A stretch of 64,000 nucleotides of DNA from Dactylonectria macrodidyma (GCA_020744425.1 JAGMUV010000026.1:806001-870000), one strand, 5' to 3'. Shown: positions 1 to 12,243, counted from the first letter of the stretch. The notes: generated by a model from the sequence alone, not told the origin. Numbers and translations: made by a program.

Positions 1-3000
1 ATATTACCCTCCAGCCAGAGTAGACCATGCAAGTGCAGACTGCCTCGGTCATTCGTCTCGACTGTTGCGTAGTAATGGCTGATCTTTCCGAAAACTGATT
101 CTTGGCCTGTCCTGACGTATTTCTCAAAGAACAGTGAGATTTCTCGATGGAAGAAGATTGCGGCGCTAACTGGGTCCATGGTGCTGAGGGCGATCCTGTC
201 ATACCTTCCCCGGAGATCGGCTAGCAGTTCCTTTGCCGTGTCATAGTCGTGGAGCCGGTGTATGGAGAGCCTCATCTTGACCGGATTATTGATATCGTTC
301 GGGTTGACGGTGATCCAAATGGCAGGCATACCGGTCCAAATGTTAACTGCTTGTATCTTCCTCCGCATCAAGAGTCGAGTTTCGTTGGAGAGCGGCTGTG
401 CGTGGCCAAAGATGGACAATTCGCGAAGCAAGAACGATATGTCCGGATCCGTCGTGGTCCTTGTCTCTCGCATCTCCTCCTCGGCTATTTTTAGGCGGTC
501 CGCCGTCAGGCTTCCATAGACCCGTTCCAGTCTGTCGAAGGAGCCCCTTGCCATACGGACCATGCTGATACGGCGGTTCGTGGATCGGAGGAGGATGTTG
601 AAGATCAAGAAACAAAAGACCGGATGCGTAGCAAATCGACCCCCGTGTCGTTGCAACACATATTTAGCCCAGTAATTGAGCGAGTGATTCGCACTGCGCT
701 GCACAGGCTGTGAAGCATCATACATATTGCCATCTGGCTCGCTCAGCGTCTTAGGGCCGCCCCTCCCCCACGGGAAAAGTTTCGGAAAGGTCCGCGGAAA
801 GAAGTCATCGTGCAGGTTGTCCGCAAAATCCGCGCCACGCTCGACCCGAATGAACGGTTGGTCTCCCGCCGTGTGGATCATCATAGCGGAAGGTTCAGCA
901 TCATCGCCGTGTCTGGTCTGACTCGTCCGCATAGCCTCGGCTAGGAAGGACAGCTTGTCAACCTCAGCGAAAGCGGCAGGCCCGTCCAGAGGAAACATGC
1001 CGGACGTTGACGTCTCGTATAGGATATCATCACCACCACGGTCAACACTCCCTGGATCAGGAGCAGATGTATGGAGATCCTCAGGTGGTGGGTGAGGCTG
1101 TTCCATCGACGCATTGTCAACTGAGATAGGGGTGTCGTCGCTTGGCTCTGCTCGTAGCGAGGTGAGGAGTTCTTCAATGCTTGTGAAACGGTTCTCCTCT
1201 AATCCGCGATCGGTATTCGGGACGATTGGGTCAGTGTGTATCTTTTCCACCGCCGAGGGCTCCTCCCTCTGCATCCGCTCCATGAGAACGGCGGGAACTG
1301 TCGACCCCTCCGCGTACTGCCAGCCCTGTATTTCATCCAGGTTGATTTCGATGTCCTTGTAGAGGGGATTGTTCCTCTGTAGCCACAAGAGGGCAGCGGT
1401 TACTCGAGACTTGCGCACCTGAAGAAGCGTCCCCACTTCCGCTGGGCTGGGTCTGTTGGCGCCGCTCCAAGACACGTGGATGTTCTCGATTGTCTGAAGA
1501 AGCGGGTGAGGGAGCACCGTGGCAACTAGATCATCTACATTGTTCGGAAATACGACAATGTGACCCTTCACGTGTTTCCGGTAACTGACACCTGACGGCG
1601 TTTTGTTATCAACAGTGAACTTCGTGATATAGCCGAAAGGAGCCTGAAGAGCGATCAGCCTCTCCTCGACAGGGGAGAGGCCATCGAGTTCACGAGGATA
1701 ACGATGCTCACACCCGATGTCCATGTTGTTGACCGAACATGCCTTCGGCAGCTTTCCGTTTTCGATAACGCCGCGGCACTCAAGGCAAATATCGACCTCC
1801 ATGTCACCGTCCTGTGGGAGACACTTTTTGCATTTCTGAAGAGCCGTCGTAGCTTGCAGCAACGCGGTGGTCAAGTACGTCCTCCAATGGACAGTAGTAA
1901 TCTTGGCTGGCGGGCATTTTCTGTAGCAAAAAGTGCAGTGGGAAATGGGCAACGTCCTCTCGTCGGTGAAGGCCTCATAGAACGACTTCGAAGTCTCAAC
2001 TTGAAGGGCGAGGGGGACTTCTTTGCACCAGGATCTCGATAAGGATGCGTCCCTCTTAGCGTGAAAGCACGACTCTCGGTATTGTAGAAATGCATCGAGG
2101 GATTGCTTCTGGAGTTGGACGGTCTCGTGCAGCTGCCTAGGCCTTTTCCGGGAGCAGCTTGGCCCCGAGGGCGGTGGAGTCAGAAGGCCTTCTTGTTGTG
2201 TTCGATGGCGCTTACGGGAAGGCGGTGTCTGCGGAGGACGGAAGGTCGGTTCGGGAGTGCTTGGCCCTTGTACCGGCTCGGTATCACTCGCCCTTTGGCG
2301 GTCCAGATCACCACACGTGCGGATGATCTCTTCAAGAGGTACTCTGAAACCCCCATTTTGGAACGGTAGATCCATGGACTCCTGCGGGAGAGCTCTTTGT
2401 CTCGGACGGGCCGTTCCACCGGAGTGCCGCCGGTTCAGCTCATCCAATGTACGACCGATCTCTTCAGGAGGTAATAAGATCTTCCCCTGTCGGACAGTGC
2501 CTTGCGTCCGACGAAGTGTTTCTTCCGCATGCTGGCGGTCTAGGTTCTTCAATGTACGTGTGATCTCCTCAGCTGGTAGTCCAAGCCTGCCGTCTCGGAG
2601 CTGCGACTCCACGGCCTCTTGTGGACGCTCTCCTTGTCTCCGACGGGTAGTTTCTTCGGTATGCTGTCGATCTAGGTCAGCCAACGTACGGGTGATCTCC
2701 TCGAGGGGTACCATGACCCTCTCGCCTTGGGTCTGTGGCTTCGATGCTTCTTGCTGGCGACCCCGTTCTCTCTGATGGGCTGTGGGTTCGCTATGCCAGT
2801 GGTCCAAACCATCGATTGTACGGTTATCCTCCTCAAGGGGTACTCTGAGCTTCCCATTTGGGAGATCTGATTCCATAACCTCCCGGGACCGAGCTATTCG
2901 CCTTCTACGAGTTGTTTCTTCGGCATGCTGACGGTCTAGGTCATTCATCGTGCGGGCGATTTCATCTGGAGGTAACATGGCCTTCCCACCTCCCCTCCTG

Positions 3001-3263
3001 CGGGCTCTTTCTTCCACATGCTGGCGGTCCAGGTCGCTTAACGTACGGCGAATTTCATCAAGAGGGACTCTAACCGGCTCCTGTGAGGAATTTCGGAGAA
3101 CCTGTATGGCCGTCTCGTCAACGAAGGCTCCACCCGGCCGGTTTCGTGGCTGGGTGGCTTCGAAGCCCCGCTGAGCTCGGTCTCGAGCGCGTTGGCGGTC
3201 TAGATCTTCCAGCGTTCGGCGAATCTCTTCAAGCGGAACCGTCACTGGCTCTGGTCGAGGCAT
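1..3263 (-). CDS. Helitron Rep-helicase protein, copy 1 (5' part, cut by window edge)
   Basis: I read the minus strand from the ATG at 3263 to the window edge without meeting a stop, about 1,087 codons. The product starts MPR and carries about eight units of a repeat close to VPLEEIRRTLEDLDRQ. A Cys/His-rich segment follows (CTFCY-type and CLECR-type pairs), then a DUF6570-like part around KLPKACSVNNMDIGCEH and GHIVVFPN. The Helitron-like N-terminal domain comes last and reaches the HUH motif HLHGLLW at the edge. Known Helitron proteins nick and join single-stranded DNA with this Rep domain and unwind it with a C-terminal PIF1-type helicase, which lies outside the window here. The chosen ATG matches the MAR/MPR starts of copies 2 and 3. 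The visible part looks intact. Confidence 0.9.
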   Translation of the reverse strand, partial: MPRPEPVTVPLEEIRRTLEDLDRQRARDRAQRGFEATQPRNRPGGAFVDETAIQVLRNSSQEPVRVPLDEIRRTLSDLDRQHVEERARRRGGGKAMLPPDEIARTMNDLDRQHAEETTRRRRIARSREVMESDLPNGKLRVPLEEDNRTIDGLDHWHSEPTAHQRERGRQQEASKPQTQGERVMVPLEEITRTLADLDRQHTEETTRRRQGERPQEAVESQLRDGRLGLPAEEITRTLKNLDRQHAEETLRRTQGTVRQGKILLPPEEIGRTLDELNRRHSGGTARPRQRALPQESMDLPFQNGGFRVPLEEIIRTCGDLDRQRASDTEPVQGPSTPEPTFRPPQTPPSRKRHRTQQEGLLTPPPSGPSCSRKRPRQLHETVQLQKQSLDAFLQYRESCFHAKRDASLSRSWCKEVPLALQVETSKSFYEAFTDERTLPISHCTFCYRKCPPAKITTVHWRTYLTTALLQATTALQKCKKCLPQDGDMEVDICLECRGVIENGKLPKACSVNNMDIGCEHRYPRELDGLSPVEERLIALQAPFGYITKFTVDNKTPSGVSYRKHVKGHIVVFPNNVDDLVATVLPHPLLQTIENIHVSWSGANRPSPAEVGTLLQVRKSRVTAALLWLQRNNPLYKDIEINLDEIQGWQYAEGSTVPAVLMERMQREEPSAVEKIHTDPIVPNTDRGLEENRFTSIEELLTSLRAEPSDDTPISVDNASMEQPHPPPEDLHTSAPDPGSVDRGGDDILYETSTSGMFPLDGPAAFAEVDKLSFLAEAMRTSQTRHGDDAEPSAMMIHTAGDQPFIRVERGADFADNLHDDFFPRTFPKLFPWGRGGPKTLSEPDGNMYDASQPVQRSANHSLNYWAKYVLQRHGGRFATHPVFCFLIFNILLRSTNRRISMVRMARGSFDRLERVYGSLTADRLKIAEEEMRETRTTTDPDISFLLRELSIFGHAQPLSNETRLLMRRKIQAVNIWTGMPAIWITVNPNDINNPVKMRLSIHRLHDYDTAKELLADLRGRYDRIALSTMDPVSAAIFFHREISLFFEKYVRTGQESVFGKISHYYATVETNDRGSLHLHGLLWLEGN

Positions 3264-3289
3264 GGTGTAAGCGGGAATAGTAGGATATG

Positions 3290-3610
3290 TGTTGCATCTA
3301 GCAGATGGAAGTGATCATATGTGTGAGAAGCTCTTGCTATTCTTCCTATCTAATGAGGGTCTTTGGGTCAGTCTTATAGACGAAGAGACTGATGATGACC
3401 TCGGATGACCTCGGATAGCCGAGACGGTCCGGATGCTACGGGCTATTTGACTTTATCTAGCTATTCACCTCATCAGAGGAAAAGCTAGGCTTGTGATGAG
3501 GCTGATGACGAGGCCGGTGACGAGGCAAGTGGCTGTGGAACCTTATAATGAAAGACAGAAAGCTTGACTGCTGTCATAGCCGCAGGAATCTGATATCCCG
3601 ATATGTGACA
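3290..3610 (-). repeat. Helitron copy 1 5'-terminal block
   Basis: This segment is shared with 11873-12178 and 21322-21628, and all three lie just upstream of a Helitron coding region. Similarity stops abruptly at the plus-strand motif GATATCCCGATATGTGACA. Read on the element's strand this begins T-G-TCAC with a small ATATC-GG-GATAT palindrome, so TC is the likely terminus, as Helitrons start with TC. The exact end is uncertain by about 2 bases because CA follows in all three copies. Confidence 0.75.
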
Positions 3611-4391
3611 ATATGCTTGTGTGAAGAGTGAAAAAGAATAGGCAGAGAAAAGGGTGCCATGGCGGACCGATAGGGGGCCAAGGGGTCCGAACGGGAGAAA
3701 TAAGCGTGTCCATCATCGAAGAAACTGGTCTTGAGAGCCCAAGAGAGGCACGAGGGAAGGGTCAATGCACCGTTGTAGCTCGTTCTATCACAGCAGCAGT
3801 TTCCTGGAGCTGGCAACTGCGCAAAGCGTGGCCCGTCAAAGATCAGGTCGCTCATTCGTAGTGTCACACGGATAGGGCCTATCCGAGCCGGAAAGAGACT
3901 ATCCGAAGGATCAAACACATAGCAGTCTCAGCTCTGGCAGCCAGCACTCCGAACAACTCAATTTAACTCAATTTCAAGGTAAATTGAATTGAATTAAGGG
4001 CATAATACGGTAAAATTGAGTTGGATTGAATTGTGTCAATCCGATTCAATTCTATTCAATCTGTAGGTAAGTCAGATAAACCCCTAAGCAAATATCCTGC
4101 TTCAAGAGCTCCGGTTTTCCAGCCAATACTTCAAAGCTCGAAATCGATGAGGAATGGCCAGATGAGGCTTACTAGGCACTGGATGTGATAACCTCGGCAG
4201 CCCCGGCGATAGTGGTGGCACAAATTGTGGCTCAAGGCGCCAACCGCCTCAAAGATGGCGCATGGGTTATGGTGCATGCGTGGCGGAAAAGAAGGGGCTA
4301 ATACGAAGGCTGAGTTGGGTGGCGCGAGGATCTGTGGTGCAGCTCGCACGGATCGATTCGGGGCCCGAGTTTACGAAGGAGGGCGCGGAAG
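3611..4391. other. Spacer between Helitron copies 1 and 2
   Basis: I see no convincing gene here. Positions about 3955-4065 are an AT-rich patch of reiterated AATTGA/TCAATT words on both strands, giving imperfect inverted repeats. The rest is unique sequence of ordinary composition. Confidence 0.5.
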
Positions 4392-4632
4392 ACAGGAGAT
4401 CGGTCCCTGGCGGTCCCTCGAAAACCTTTCGGAACGAGCCTGACCAGATGAGTTAAGCAGAGCATACACATACACATGAAGTAACAAACAAGTAACCTTT
4501 GATATATGCGACGGGGAAAAAAGTGGGTCTTTATGGGGTTTTCTTGGAGAGAGTGTCTTTCAATTCGCTAGGCACTGCGGGGTATATGTATGGTAATAAG
4601 GAGGGGCTAGCCAATGGCTTTATTTGCACAGG

Positions 4633-7600
4633 CTATAGATGGCTTTGCTGGGCCTCAAATGCCCGCCGCGTTTCTGCCGCGAGATGTGTCAACCTCTGCA
4701 TAGCGTCAAGTATCTTTTGGTCGAGTTTGTTCCCGATGAAATCTTGCGGCCGAACGGGACTGAGAAGCTTTATGCCTTCCAACGTTCTACATCTCGAGAG
4801 CTGTACATAGAGACTTGTGAAGTCGCACCTTGAAGGCTGGCCATTGACTATGCGGTTTCCCCGCAGCTCCAGGAGTACTTGTGGAAAGGTCTTGCTTTGT
4901 GCTTTATAGTCTGTAATGACAAATGCCGTAACAGCTGGCAAACCCTTGCGAGTGCATTTCGCTGATAAGAACTTGAAGTGGCGGTCGATGGGACTCAAGG
5001 AGAATGAGATCGGCCGAATAAGTATCATGCCTGTTGGGAGGCCCGGGATGGCTACGCCCTTTGTCTCGTTCGACTGTAGTAGGATGCCAAGCGGCGGTCC
5101 GAAATGGATTGTGACGTCGTCGGCAAGATGGTACCCTGGGTATTTTGGATCAGGAATAATGTCTGTAGCAGTGAATTCTGCGCCGTTCACAACCTTCAAG
5201 CCGGTGTATATGTTCTGGTTGACCACGAGAGGCATTCCTTGGGCGTAGAAGAAGATACCCGGGATCTTGCAGTGGGAGTCGTCGCCTTGTCCAATTGTCT
5301 GCGCGATCTCGTCCTGAGATAAGGCAGTGGATCGCCAGGTGTGAGCGGAGACGAAAACCGAGATATGTTTCCTATGAAACCGGGCCCAATCTATGATGGC
5401 TTCCATGTTGAGGGTCCATCGGTTACGATTGAGGGGTGTTATGGCGCGCAGGCCATCTTTGAAGGTGATCTGGGAGCGGTCGACGAGTTTTGTGTTGAGC
5501 AGGTCATGGTCTTCCATGGTCTGCGTCCCAGCGCGTACTCTGTTCAAGAAGGCTACTAGTTCGGGATCGTCTCCGGCGCGGACTTGTTCTTCGAGCAGAA
5601 TAACAGTCTTGAACAGTAGCCACATATTGTAGCCGCGATGGTGTGCAATGGTCCTCTGTCCCAGAGAGGTGGTGGAAGCGAGATCCAGTGTTTGGTCGAC
5701 CAGAAGGCTTGTCTCTAGGACGGGCGCGAACTGATAGAAGTCGCCCATTAAGAGAACTATAGGAATGCCACCGAATGGCTTATCAGAGCAGTCGCGGAGG
5801 GCCTGGAGGTGACAGTGGGTTTTGAAAAAGGTGGCTCCCCCTAGCATACTGATCTCATCGATTACGAAGACCAGTTTCTGCTTCCACGCCCATTTCTTCG
5901 CTTCCGAGAAGCGAGGGAGCTGTTCGTTCGAAGAACGATGGGTGTCTAGCCCGCAGGCGGAATGGACCGTAGTCCCACCAATTTGCGCCGCCGCACTGCC
6001 GGACGAGCCGGTGATTTGAAGAAGATGCTGCTGATCTCTCACAGCGAATACGTGCTTGAGGGCATCGATGATCCTGGACTTTCCGGTGCCGCCGGGGCCT
6101 CCAACGTACTGAAGGTGTTGTTCCGTGGCGTCGGGGTTCGCGGTATACTTGTCCAGAGATCTGCAGATAAGCTGGAGGGCCATGCCTTGTAGATAGTTGA
6201 GTGTGTAGTGGGCAGCAGCTCGGTGGCCGAGTTCTACGAAGCTGGATGTTTGGCCGATATCGATGGTCATCCGAGAGACTCGCGTGACTGGGTCTTGATT
6301 CAGACAGGGTGGCACAATCTCTGTATCATGGTGCCGATCTAGCATGTCATCGATGTCGGTGTTCATCATGGAGCATGTGTCTCCTTGGGGGCCAGTCTCC
6401 ATATCATCCAGCATTCGGAGATGTAACATGTGTTGGGCTCTTGCGGCAGCCTGGATATCCTCTGGTGAAGGCGTTAGATGGTGGCTTAGGGGGCTGTCCT
6501 GATTGCGTCGAATTTGTGGATAAAAGCCTTCGTGACGTTGGGCAAGCGGCCGACCTTCCTCGGGTAGGGTTTCTTGCCGCAGATCTCGGACTAGACCCCG
6601 CAGGACAGGAGAGTCTTTGGTGGCATCGGAATTGCGTATGGCATTCTGCAAAGTCTGGATCACAGCCACGTAGGTTTGGTGGTGCTCAGCGGTTGCCACA
6701 GGGGGTTGGCCGTCGTCGGCGTCAGGCAGAGGGAAATTCACATCGACTGTATCCTCGCCCTCGGATCTGTTGGCCCAAAGCCGTGCATCTTTGCGCGCAT
6801 CCTCGGCTGACTTCCTGAGAAGCGAGATGTTCGAGACAGAGAAACGCAGGCGGGGGGAAAGGGCAGCTTCGTGATGGGACCAAATGTTGGTAATGTCGCC
6901 GTCAGTGCTGAACAGGAATGATTCCCAGGGCACGAATAAGGCGAGGTGAAGGACAGAATTTCTGTCAAAAGTGTCAGCAGTATGGCCGCAGAAACTCTCA
7001 GGCCAGGTCGCACCGTTTGAAGTAGTCTGGATCGTCATCCTTGTGATCGTCGCTAATGAAGCCTTGGAAGATTGGGACGGCATATTCATGGGGCCGTCGA
7101 AGCTTCTGCATCCAGTTAGGGACGTCTGAGGAAAGGCTGTCTAGCGATATGTGAAATTCGTCGTCGTCACGGTTCTTCCGGGGCACCAAGTGAATCATGG
7201 AAAGATAGTCGTAGAGGCATAGATGCGCAAGGAGTGCGCCCCTGCATGGGTACGCCTCGAAGTAGGACAGAGTGCGGCCCTGCTCCCTGAGATTCACCGT
7301 CTCGAGGGGCTCCTCTGTGTCCGTCTCTAGGCCGGCTAGACGGCGGAGGTGGGGCCAGCGCCGGAAGATTGCCCAATACAGCGTGTTCAAGTGTAGGAAC
7401 GACCAGTTGGGTACATTTGTGAAATCCGTAGGATGGCCGAGCAAGTGGTAGCAGACCTCTACGGCAGAGAGCTCTCTTTCGGAGAAGATACGATTGGCAA
7501 CCCTCATCAAAAATTGCCGGGTCTCGTTGCGCACAGTGGATCGATGATTGTCGTTCGGGGCAGCATCCGGTGGCTGCTGCATCAAGGCGCTGGAGTTGTG

Positions 7601-10600
7601 ACGTCGTTGAAGCACATCGGCTGCAAAGGCAAGCCGTTTCCACATGGGTGTATTTAGCTTCGTCGCGTAGTTGGTGATGTAATATATCATGGCAAGCCCT
7701 TTGGTGTTGGTCAAGATAGGCGAGACGTCGTGGTTGTGGCGGAGGCCAACCGCCATTGCTCTGTTATATCGGTTGACCAAGGGATGGTTCCGACGGATCT
7801 CGAGCAAACCGTCCGTCGTAAAGCCTGTGCGCTCGACCGTCTTCCAAGGTGCCTTGAATCGGCAGGTGGTCCTGCGATGCGCGTTCACTTCCCCTTCGGC
7901 GAGGCCCTGAAGGGAGTACTTGATACATGTGTAGGTGTGAGAATGGACCTGGCAACAGTACGCAATGTAGTTGGACTCATCCTCAAAGGACTCTGTTAAC
8001 GCGTTACTGCTGTTCATCATTTCCGCGACCGGATGGATGGGCTTCCTGTCCTGCCGGGTCACCTTCCCAGCTTTCTCGTCGAGGCATTCATGATAGACAG
8101 AGTCTACGTAGCGCATTACGCTGGCACGGTATTCGGACTCGCTGGGGTTGGCCATATCGTCGATCAGGGATGGTAGTCCCAAGTTTCCTTCCAGCCACAG
8201 CAGCCCATGCAAGTGCAGACTGCCACGCTCGTTGGTTTCCACCGTTGCGTAGTAGTGGCTAATCTTTCCGAAAACGGATTGTTCGCCTGTTCTGACATAT
8301 TTCTCGAAGAACAAAGAGACTTCTCGGTGGAAGAAGAGGGCGGAGCTGACCGGATCCATGGTGCTGAGGGCGATCCTGTCGTATCTCTGCTGTAGATCCG
8401 CTAGGAGCTCTTTCGCCTTGCCGTGGTCGTGGATCCTGTGCATGGCGAGCTTCATCTTTACAGGGTTGTTGATGTCGTTCGGATTGATAGTAAACCAAAT
8501 GGCAGGCATGCCCATCCAGATACAGAGAGCTTGTATCTTCCTTCGCATGAGAAGCCGGCTTTCGTTTGAGAGCGGCTGGGCGTGGCCAAAGACGAATAGC
8601 TCACGGAGCAGCATCATGATATCTTGGTCTGTAGTGGATCCTGTTTGGCGCATGTCCTCCATGGCTCGCTTTAGTCGGTCTTCTGTCAAACTTGCGCAGA
8701 CCTCTTCCACTTTCTCGAATGAGCGCCTCGACATGCGAAGCATGCTGATTCGACGGTTGGACGATCTGAGCAAGGTGTTAAAAATCAAGAAACAAAAGAC
8801 TGGGTGGGTCGCAAATCGGCCGCCGTGTCGTTGTAGTACATATCTGGCCCAGTAGCTGAGTGAGTGGTTGTGGGTGGGCTCAGCAGGGTCGATGTTTTGT
8901 TTAGGCTGTGCCTTTGGGCCGCCTCTGCCCCACGGGAAGAGTGTCGGGAAGGTCCGTGGGAAGAAATCTGTGTGTAGGTTGTCCGCAAACTCCGCGCCGT
9001 GTTCGACCCTGATAAATGGCTGGTCTCCTGCGGTTTGCACGTCAATCCGGTGTTTTTCGGTTTGCTTTGGATCTTGGTCCTCCGCCCTCTGCATCGCGTC
9101 AACCAGGAACGACAACTTGTCAGCATCTTCGAAAGCAGCCGGCCCGCCAATGGGGAACATGGCGGATGATACGTTCTCGTAGACGGTATCCGCCGCACGA
9201 TCGGCATGTGCATCGGCGAGGACGTGAGCCGATGGCTCCGCAGGTTGTCTCCGTCTAGGGGCCGCGGTGGGTTCTCCCGAGGGGCGTGGTTGGTCGATGG
9301 AGTCGCTGGTTAGTGAGGCGACGAGGTCCTCGATGCTGGTGAATCCGCCGTCCTCTAAGCCTCGGTCTGTGTCTGGGACTATATGGTCCGTCGCCGTCTT
9401 TTCCATAGCTGATGGTTCTTCCCTCTGCATGCTCTCCATAATGACAGTAGGAACGCTGGACCCCTCCGCGTAGCGCCAGCTGGCCATCTCGTCATGGTCG
9501 ATGGTGATGTGCTTGTAGAGCGGGTTGTTTCGTTGGAGCCATGACAGGGCAGCACTGATACGAGCCTTACGGACTCGAAGAAGATATCCAACATCTGACG
9601 GCTCGGGTTTGCTAGCGCCGCTCCAAGAGACGTGGATGTTCTCGATAGTCCGCAGGAGCGGGTGAGGGAGAACCGCCGCAACTAGGTCCTCCACCCTGTT
9701 CGGAAACACAACAATGTGGCCTTTGATATGCTTCCGGTAGCTGATGCCCGATCGTGTCTTCCTATCGACTGTGAACTTTGTGATGTAACCGAACGCGCTT
9801 TGGAGAGCGATTAACTTTTCTTCCACTGGGGTGAGATCATTCAGCTCCTCGGGGTACTGGTGCTCGCATCCGATGTCCATGTTATTCACCGAGCAGGCCT
9901 TCGGCAATTTCCCCTTTACGAAAGAGGCGTGGCATTCGGAGCAAACAGGGACATCTGATTTTCCTTGTGATGGGAGGCACCTGTAGCAGTGCTGAATTGT
10001 CCTTGTAGCATGTAGCAGTGATGGTATCCGGTGCGCCTTCCAGTGGATGGTATCGAGTTTGCAGGCGGGAACCATCCCATAGCAGAATGTGCAATGCGAG
10101 GTGGGCATCGTCCTGTCGTCTGTGAAGGCTCGGTAAAACGACATCGGAGTTTCTATCTGGAGAGGGAGAGGGATCTCCTTGCACCAGGATCGTGTGCGCG
10201 AAGCTTCCTCTTTTTGGTCAAAACAAGCATCAAGCTGCTCGAGGAAAGCGTGTATGGATGCTCGTTGGAGCTGGATGGTTTCACGCGTGAGCCGACGCTT
10301 TTTCTTAGGAGGCGGGACGATTAAGGGTTGGGGAAGCGGATCCACGTCCACCATCGGAGCCGCAGGCTGCCCAGGCATCCTCGCTCTCCGTACCGCAGGT
10401 GTTCTCGCAGGTGGCTCCGGGTCGGCAGCACTTTCGGATGTAGATCTATCCTCACTTTGTTGCCTCGCTCGTTGTGCGGGTCGTCCCGAGGCTCGTCGTT
10501 GAGCCGCTTCGGATCTTTGTCGCTGTCGGTCTAGCCATCGTTGGCGGTCCCAGTCTGTCGCCGTGCTGCGAATCTCGTGAAGGGGGACCCTGAGCGGCTC

Positions 10601-11544
10601 GTGCCGTTCCGCAGCCACAGTTGGTGGGGCCGTTTCTGGTATTATGCCGCCCGGCCCTTCGGAATGTTGTCGGTTCAGATCATGCAATGCACCGAAGACT
10701 TGGTGAGTTGAGACTTGGGCCACGTCCCTTCCGGGTCTCGGGGCAGTCTGATCGGTCCGGGAGCCGAGGAAGATCTTTGGAGGCAATTCCTGTTTTTGAC
10801 GCACTTGCGCATCAGCACGTTGGCGATCCATGACTTCCATCGTACGGCGGATCTCATCCAGTGGGACCCTGACCTTGCTTATACGTGGCATGCTGCTATC
10901 AGAGGGTGTCGTAGTGACGGGTGCCGGAATGACCGGCGTCCGAGACCGAAGTCGTCTTCTTCGTGCTGTGTTGGCAGCGCGTCGACGATCGAGATCGTCC
11001 ATTGTGCGACGAATATCATCCATCGGGACCTTGATCTTCTTCCCGTGGAGAACGTTAATGTCAGTGGAAATTGTCGTAGACCTACTCGGGGGAATGGCTG
11101 GCGGTGGAGACGGCTCTCGCCTTCTTTGCGCTCTGTTTCCAGCGTGCCGACGATCTAGGTCTTCTATGGTGCGGCGTATCTCATCCATCGGGACTATGAC
11201 CCTCTCTGAGATAGAGCATGACGGTATCAGCGGAGAGGGTAGATTTGTCTACGGGACTGGCTAACGGGGCGAGACTCACCTTGGTCTCGCTGCGATCGGG
11301 TTCGAGCGTGTTGACGGTCGAGATCTTCTATCGTACGACAGACCTCATCCATAGGAACTCTGGCCGTCCTAGCACGGCGCATGATAATCTCAGTGGGCTC
11401 TATAGAGTCATTTGGCGGAACGGCTGGTGGAGGAGACGTACAGGGTCGTCTCTGGACTGCGTTTGGAGCGCGCCGGCGATCGAGATGCTCTATGGTACGA
11501 CGGATCTCGGCCATCGGAACCACGACCTTCTCTTCTCGAGCCAT
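4633..11544 (-). CDS. Helitron Rep-PIF1 helicase protein, copy 2 (three exons)
   Basis: The raw minus-strand frames look broken, but two introns join them: complement(join(4633..6961,7014..11205,11280..11544)), 6,786 nt and 2,261 aa. Intron 1 (11206-11279, 74 nt) has a perfect GTGAGT donor and TCTCAG acceptor, and splicing completes a repeat unit (QERVIVPMDEIRRT). Intron 2 (6962-7013, 52 nt) has donor GTGCGA, branch TGCTGAC and acceptor ACAG, and gives YFKRNSVLHLALF. The domains in order are six to seven VPMDEIRRT repeats, a Cys-rich segment, a DUF6570-like part, the Rep domain (HLHGLLW near 8210; YITNYATK near 7670) and a PIF1 helicase (GGPGGTGKS near 6090; VIDEISML; C-terminal YVQLSR). Known function is rolling-circle transposition. 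The start ATG at 11544 agrees with the other copies. Probably functional. Confidence 0.9.
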
Positions 11545-11872
11545 TGTGATAAAAACCCGGGCGTAGGAACAGGGAAAGGAGATAGTGGTTCTACAAGGTG
11601 TCACAGCAAGTAGGTATAAGAGAGCTGTGAAGAACTGGCGTCCAGTGTCGCTATTGAATCAAACGAATGCGAGACGGTGGTAAGAGACTGAACTGACGAT
11701 GTAGTGTCTCGCCATACCTGGCGAGACTCCAGCTCTTCATCTGCGACGATCTGTGAAACGCAGTTCTGATTCAAAAGATCGAAGCCCATGTCCTAGCGGT
11801 TATAGGCTTATAGTAGACAATTGTCTAGGCTTCCGGTGTTGTTACAAGCGGCGAAAGCTCCGACATGGATCC

Positions 11873-12178
11873 TGTTGCATCTAGCAGATGGAAGTGATCA
11901 TGTGTGTGAGAAGCTGTTGCTATTCCTATCTAAAGATGGTCTTTGGGTCAGTCTTATAGACGAAGAGACTGATGATGACCTCGGATGGCCTCGGACAGCC
12001 GAGACAGTCCGGATGCTACGGACTATTTAACTTTGTCTAGCTATTCACCTGATCAGAGGAAAAGCTAGCCTTGTGATGAAGCTGATGACGAGGCCGGTGA
12101 CGAGGCAAGTGGCTATGCACGCCTATGATGACAGAAGGAAAGCTTAAGCATAGAAATCCGATATCCCGAGATGTGACA
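11873..12178 (-). repeat. Helitron copy 2 5'-terminal block
   Basis: This is the second copy of the shared terminal segment. It differs from copies 1 and 3 by a few substitutions and a 3-base deletion. The tip reads GATATCCCGAGATGTGACA on the plus strand. On the plus strand an open frame, LLHLADGSDHVCEKLLLF onward to EETDDDLG, is kept in all three copies. Confidence 0.75.
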
Positions 12179-12236
12179 GACCCCCAATCACCCGAGGATT
12201 AGTATCAAGGGCTGCCTGGGAAGGTAGACGGCAGCC

Positions 12237-12243
12237 TATATAA
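12237..12243 (+). promoter_or_regulatory. TATA box of the gene at 12360
   Basis: TATATAA lies 117 bp upstream of the ATG at 12360, about 60 bp beyond the Helitron terminus. This suits a fungal core promoter with a ~60-90 nt leader. I see no other element. Confidence 0.5.

Larger units (their letters stand above)
4392..12178 (-). mobile_element. Helitron copy 2 (about 7.8 kb)
   Basis: The right (5') end is set by the shared terminal block ending near 12178. The left (3') end is only approximate. Plus-strand ACAGGAGATCGGTCCCT at 4392-4408 and TTCGGAACGAG at about 4428 recur next to copy 3 (14112-14128 and about 14149), and similarity fades further left. The GGGACCGGTCTCC-like imperfect palindrome would suit a 3' hairpin. 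The element holds one spliced gene. Confidence 0.7.

Noticed and set aside
2300..3263. Tandem repeat DNA at Helitron starts as a minisatellite
   Set aside because: The periodicity is protein-level; units are diverged in DNA and kept in frame, so it is a coding repeat array.
6998..7089. Overlapping ends of two Helitron 2 frames taken as a frameshift mutation
   Set aside because: A 52-nt GT-AG intron with branch site at the same position as an intron in copy 3 explains the overlap.
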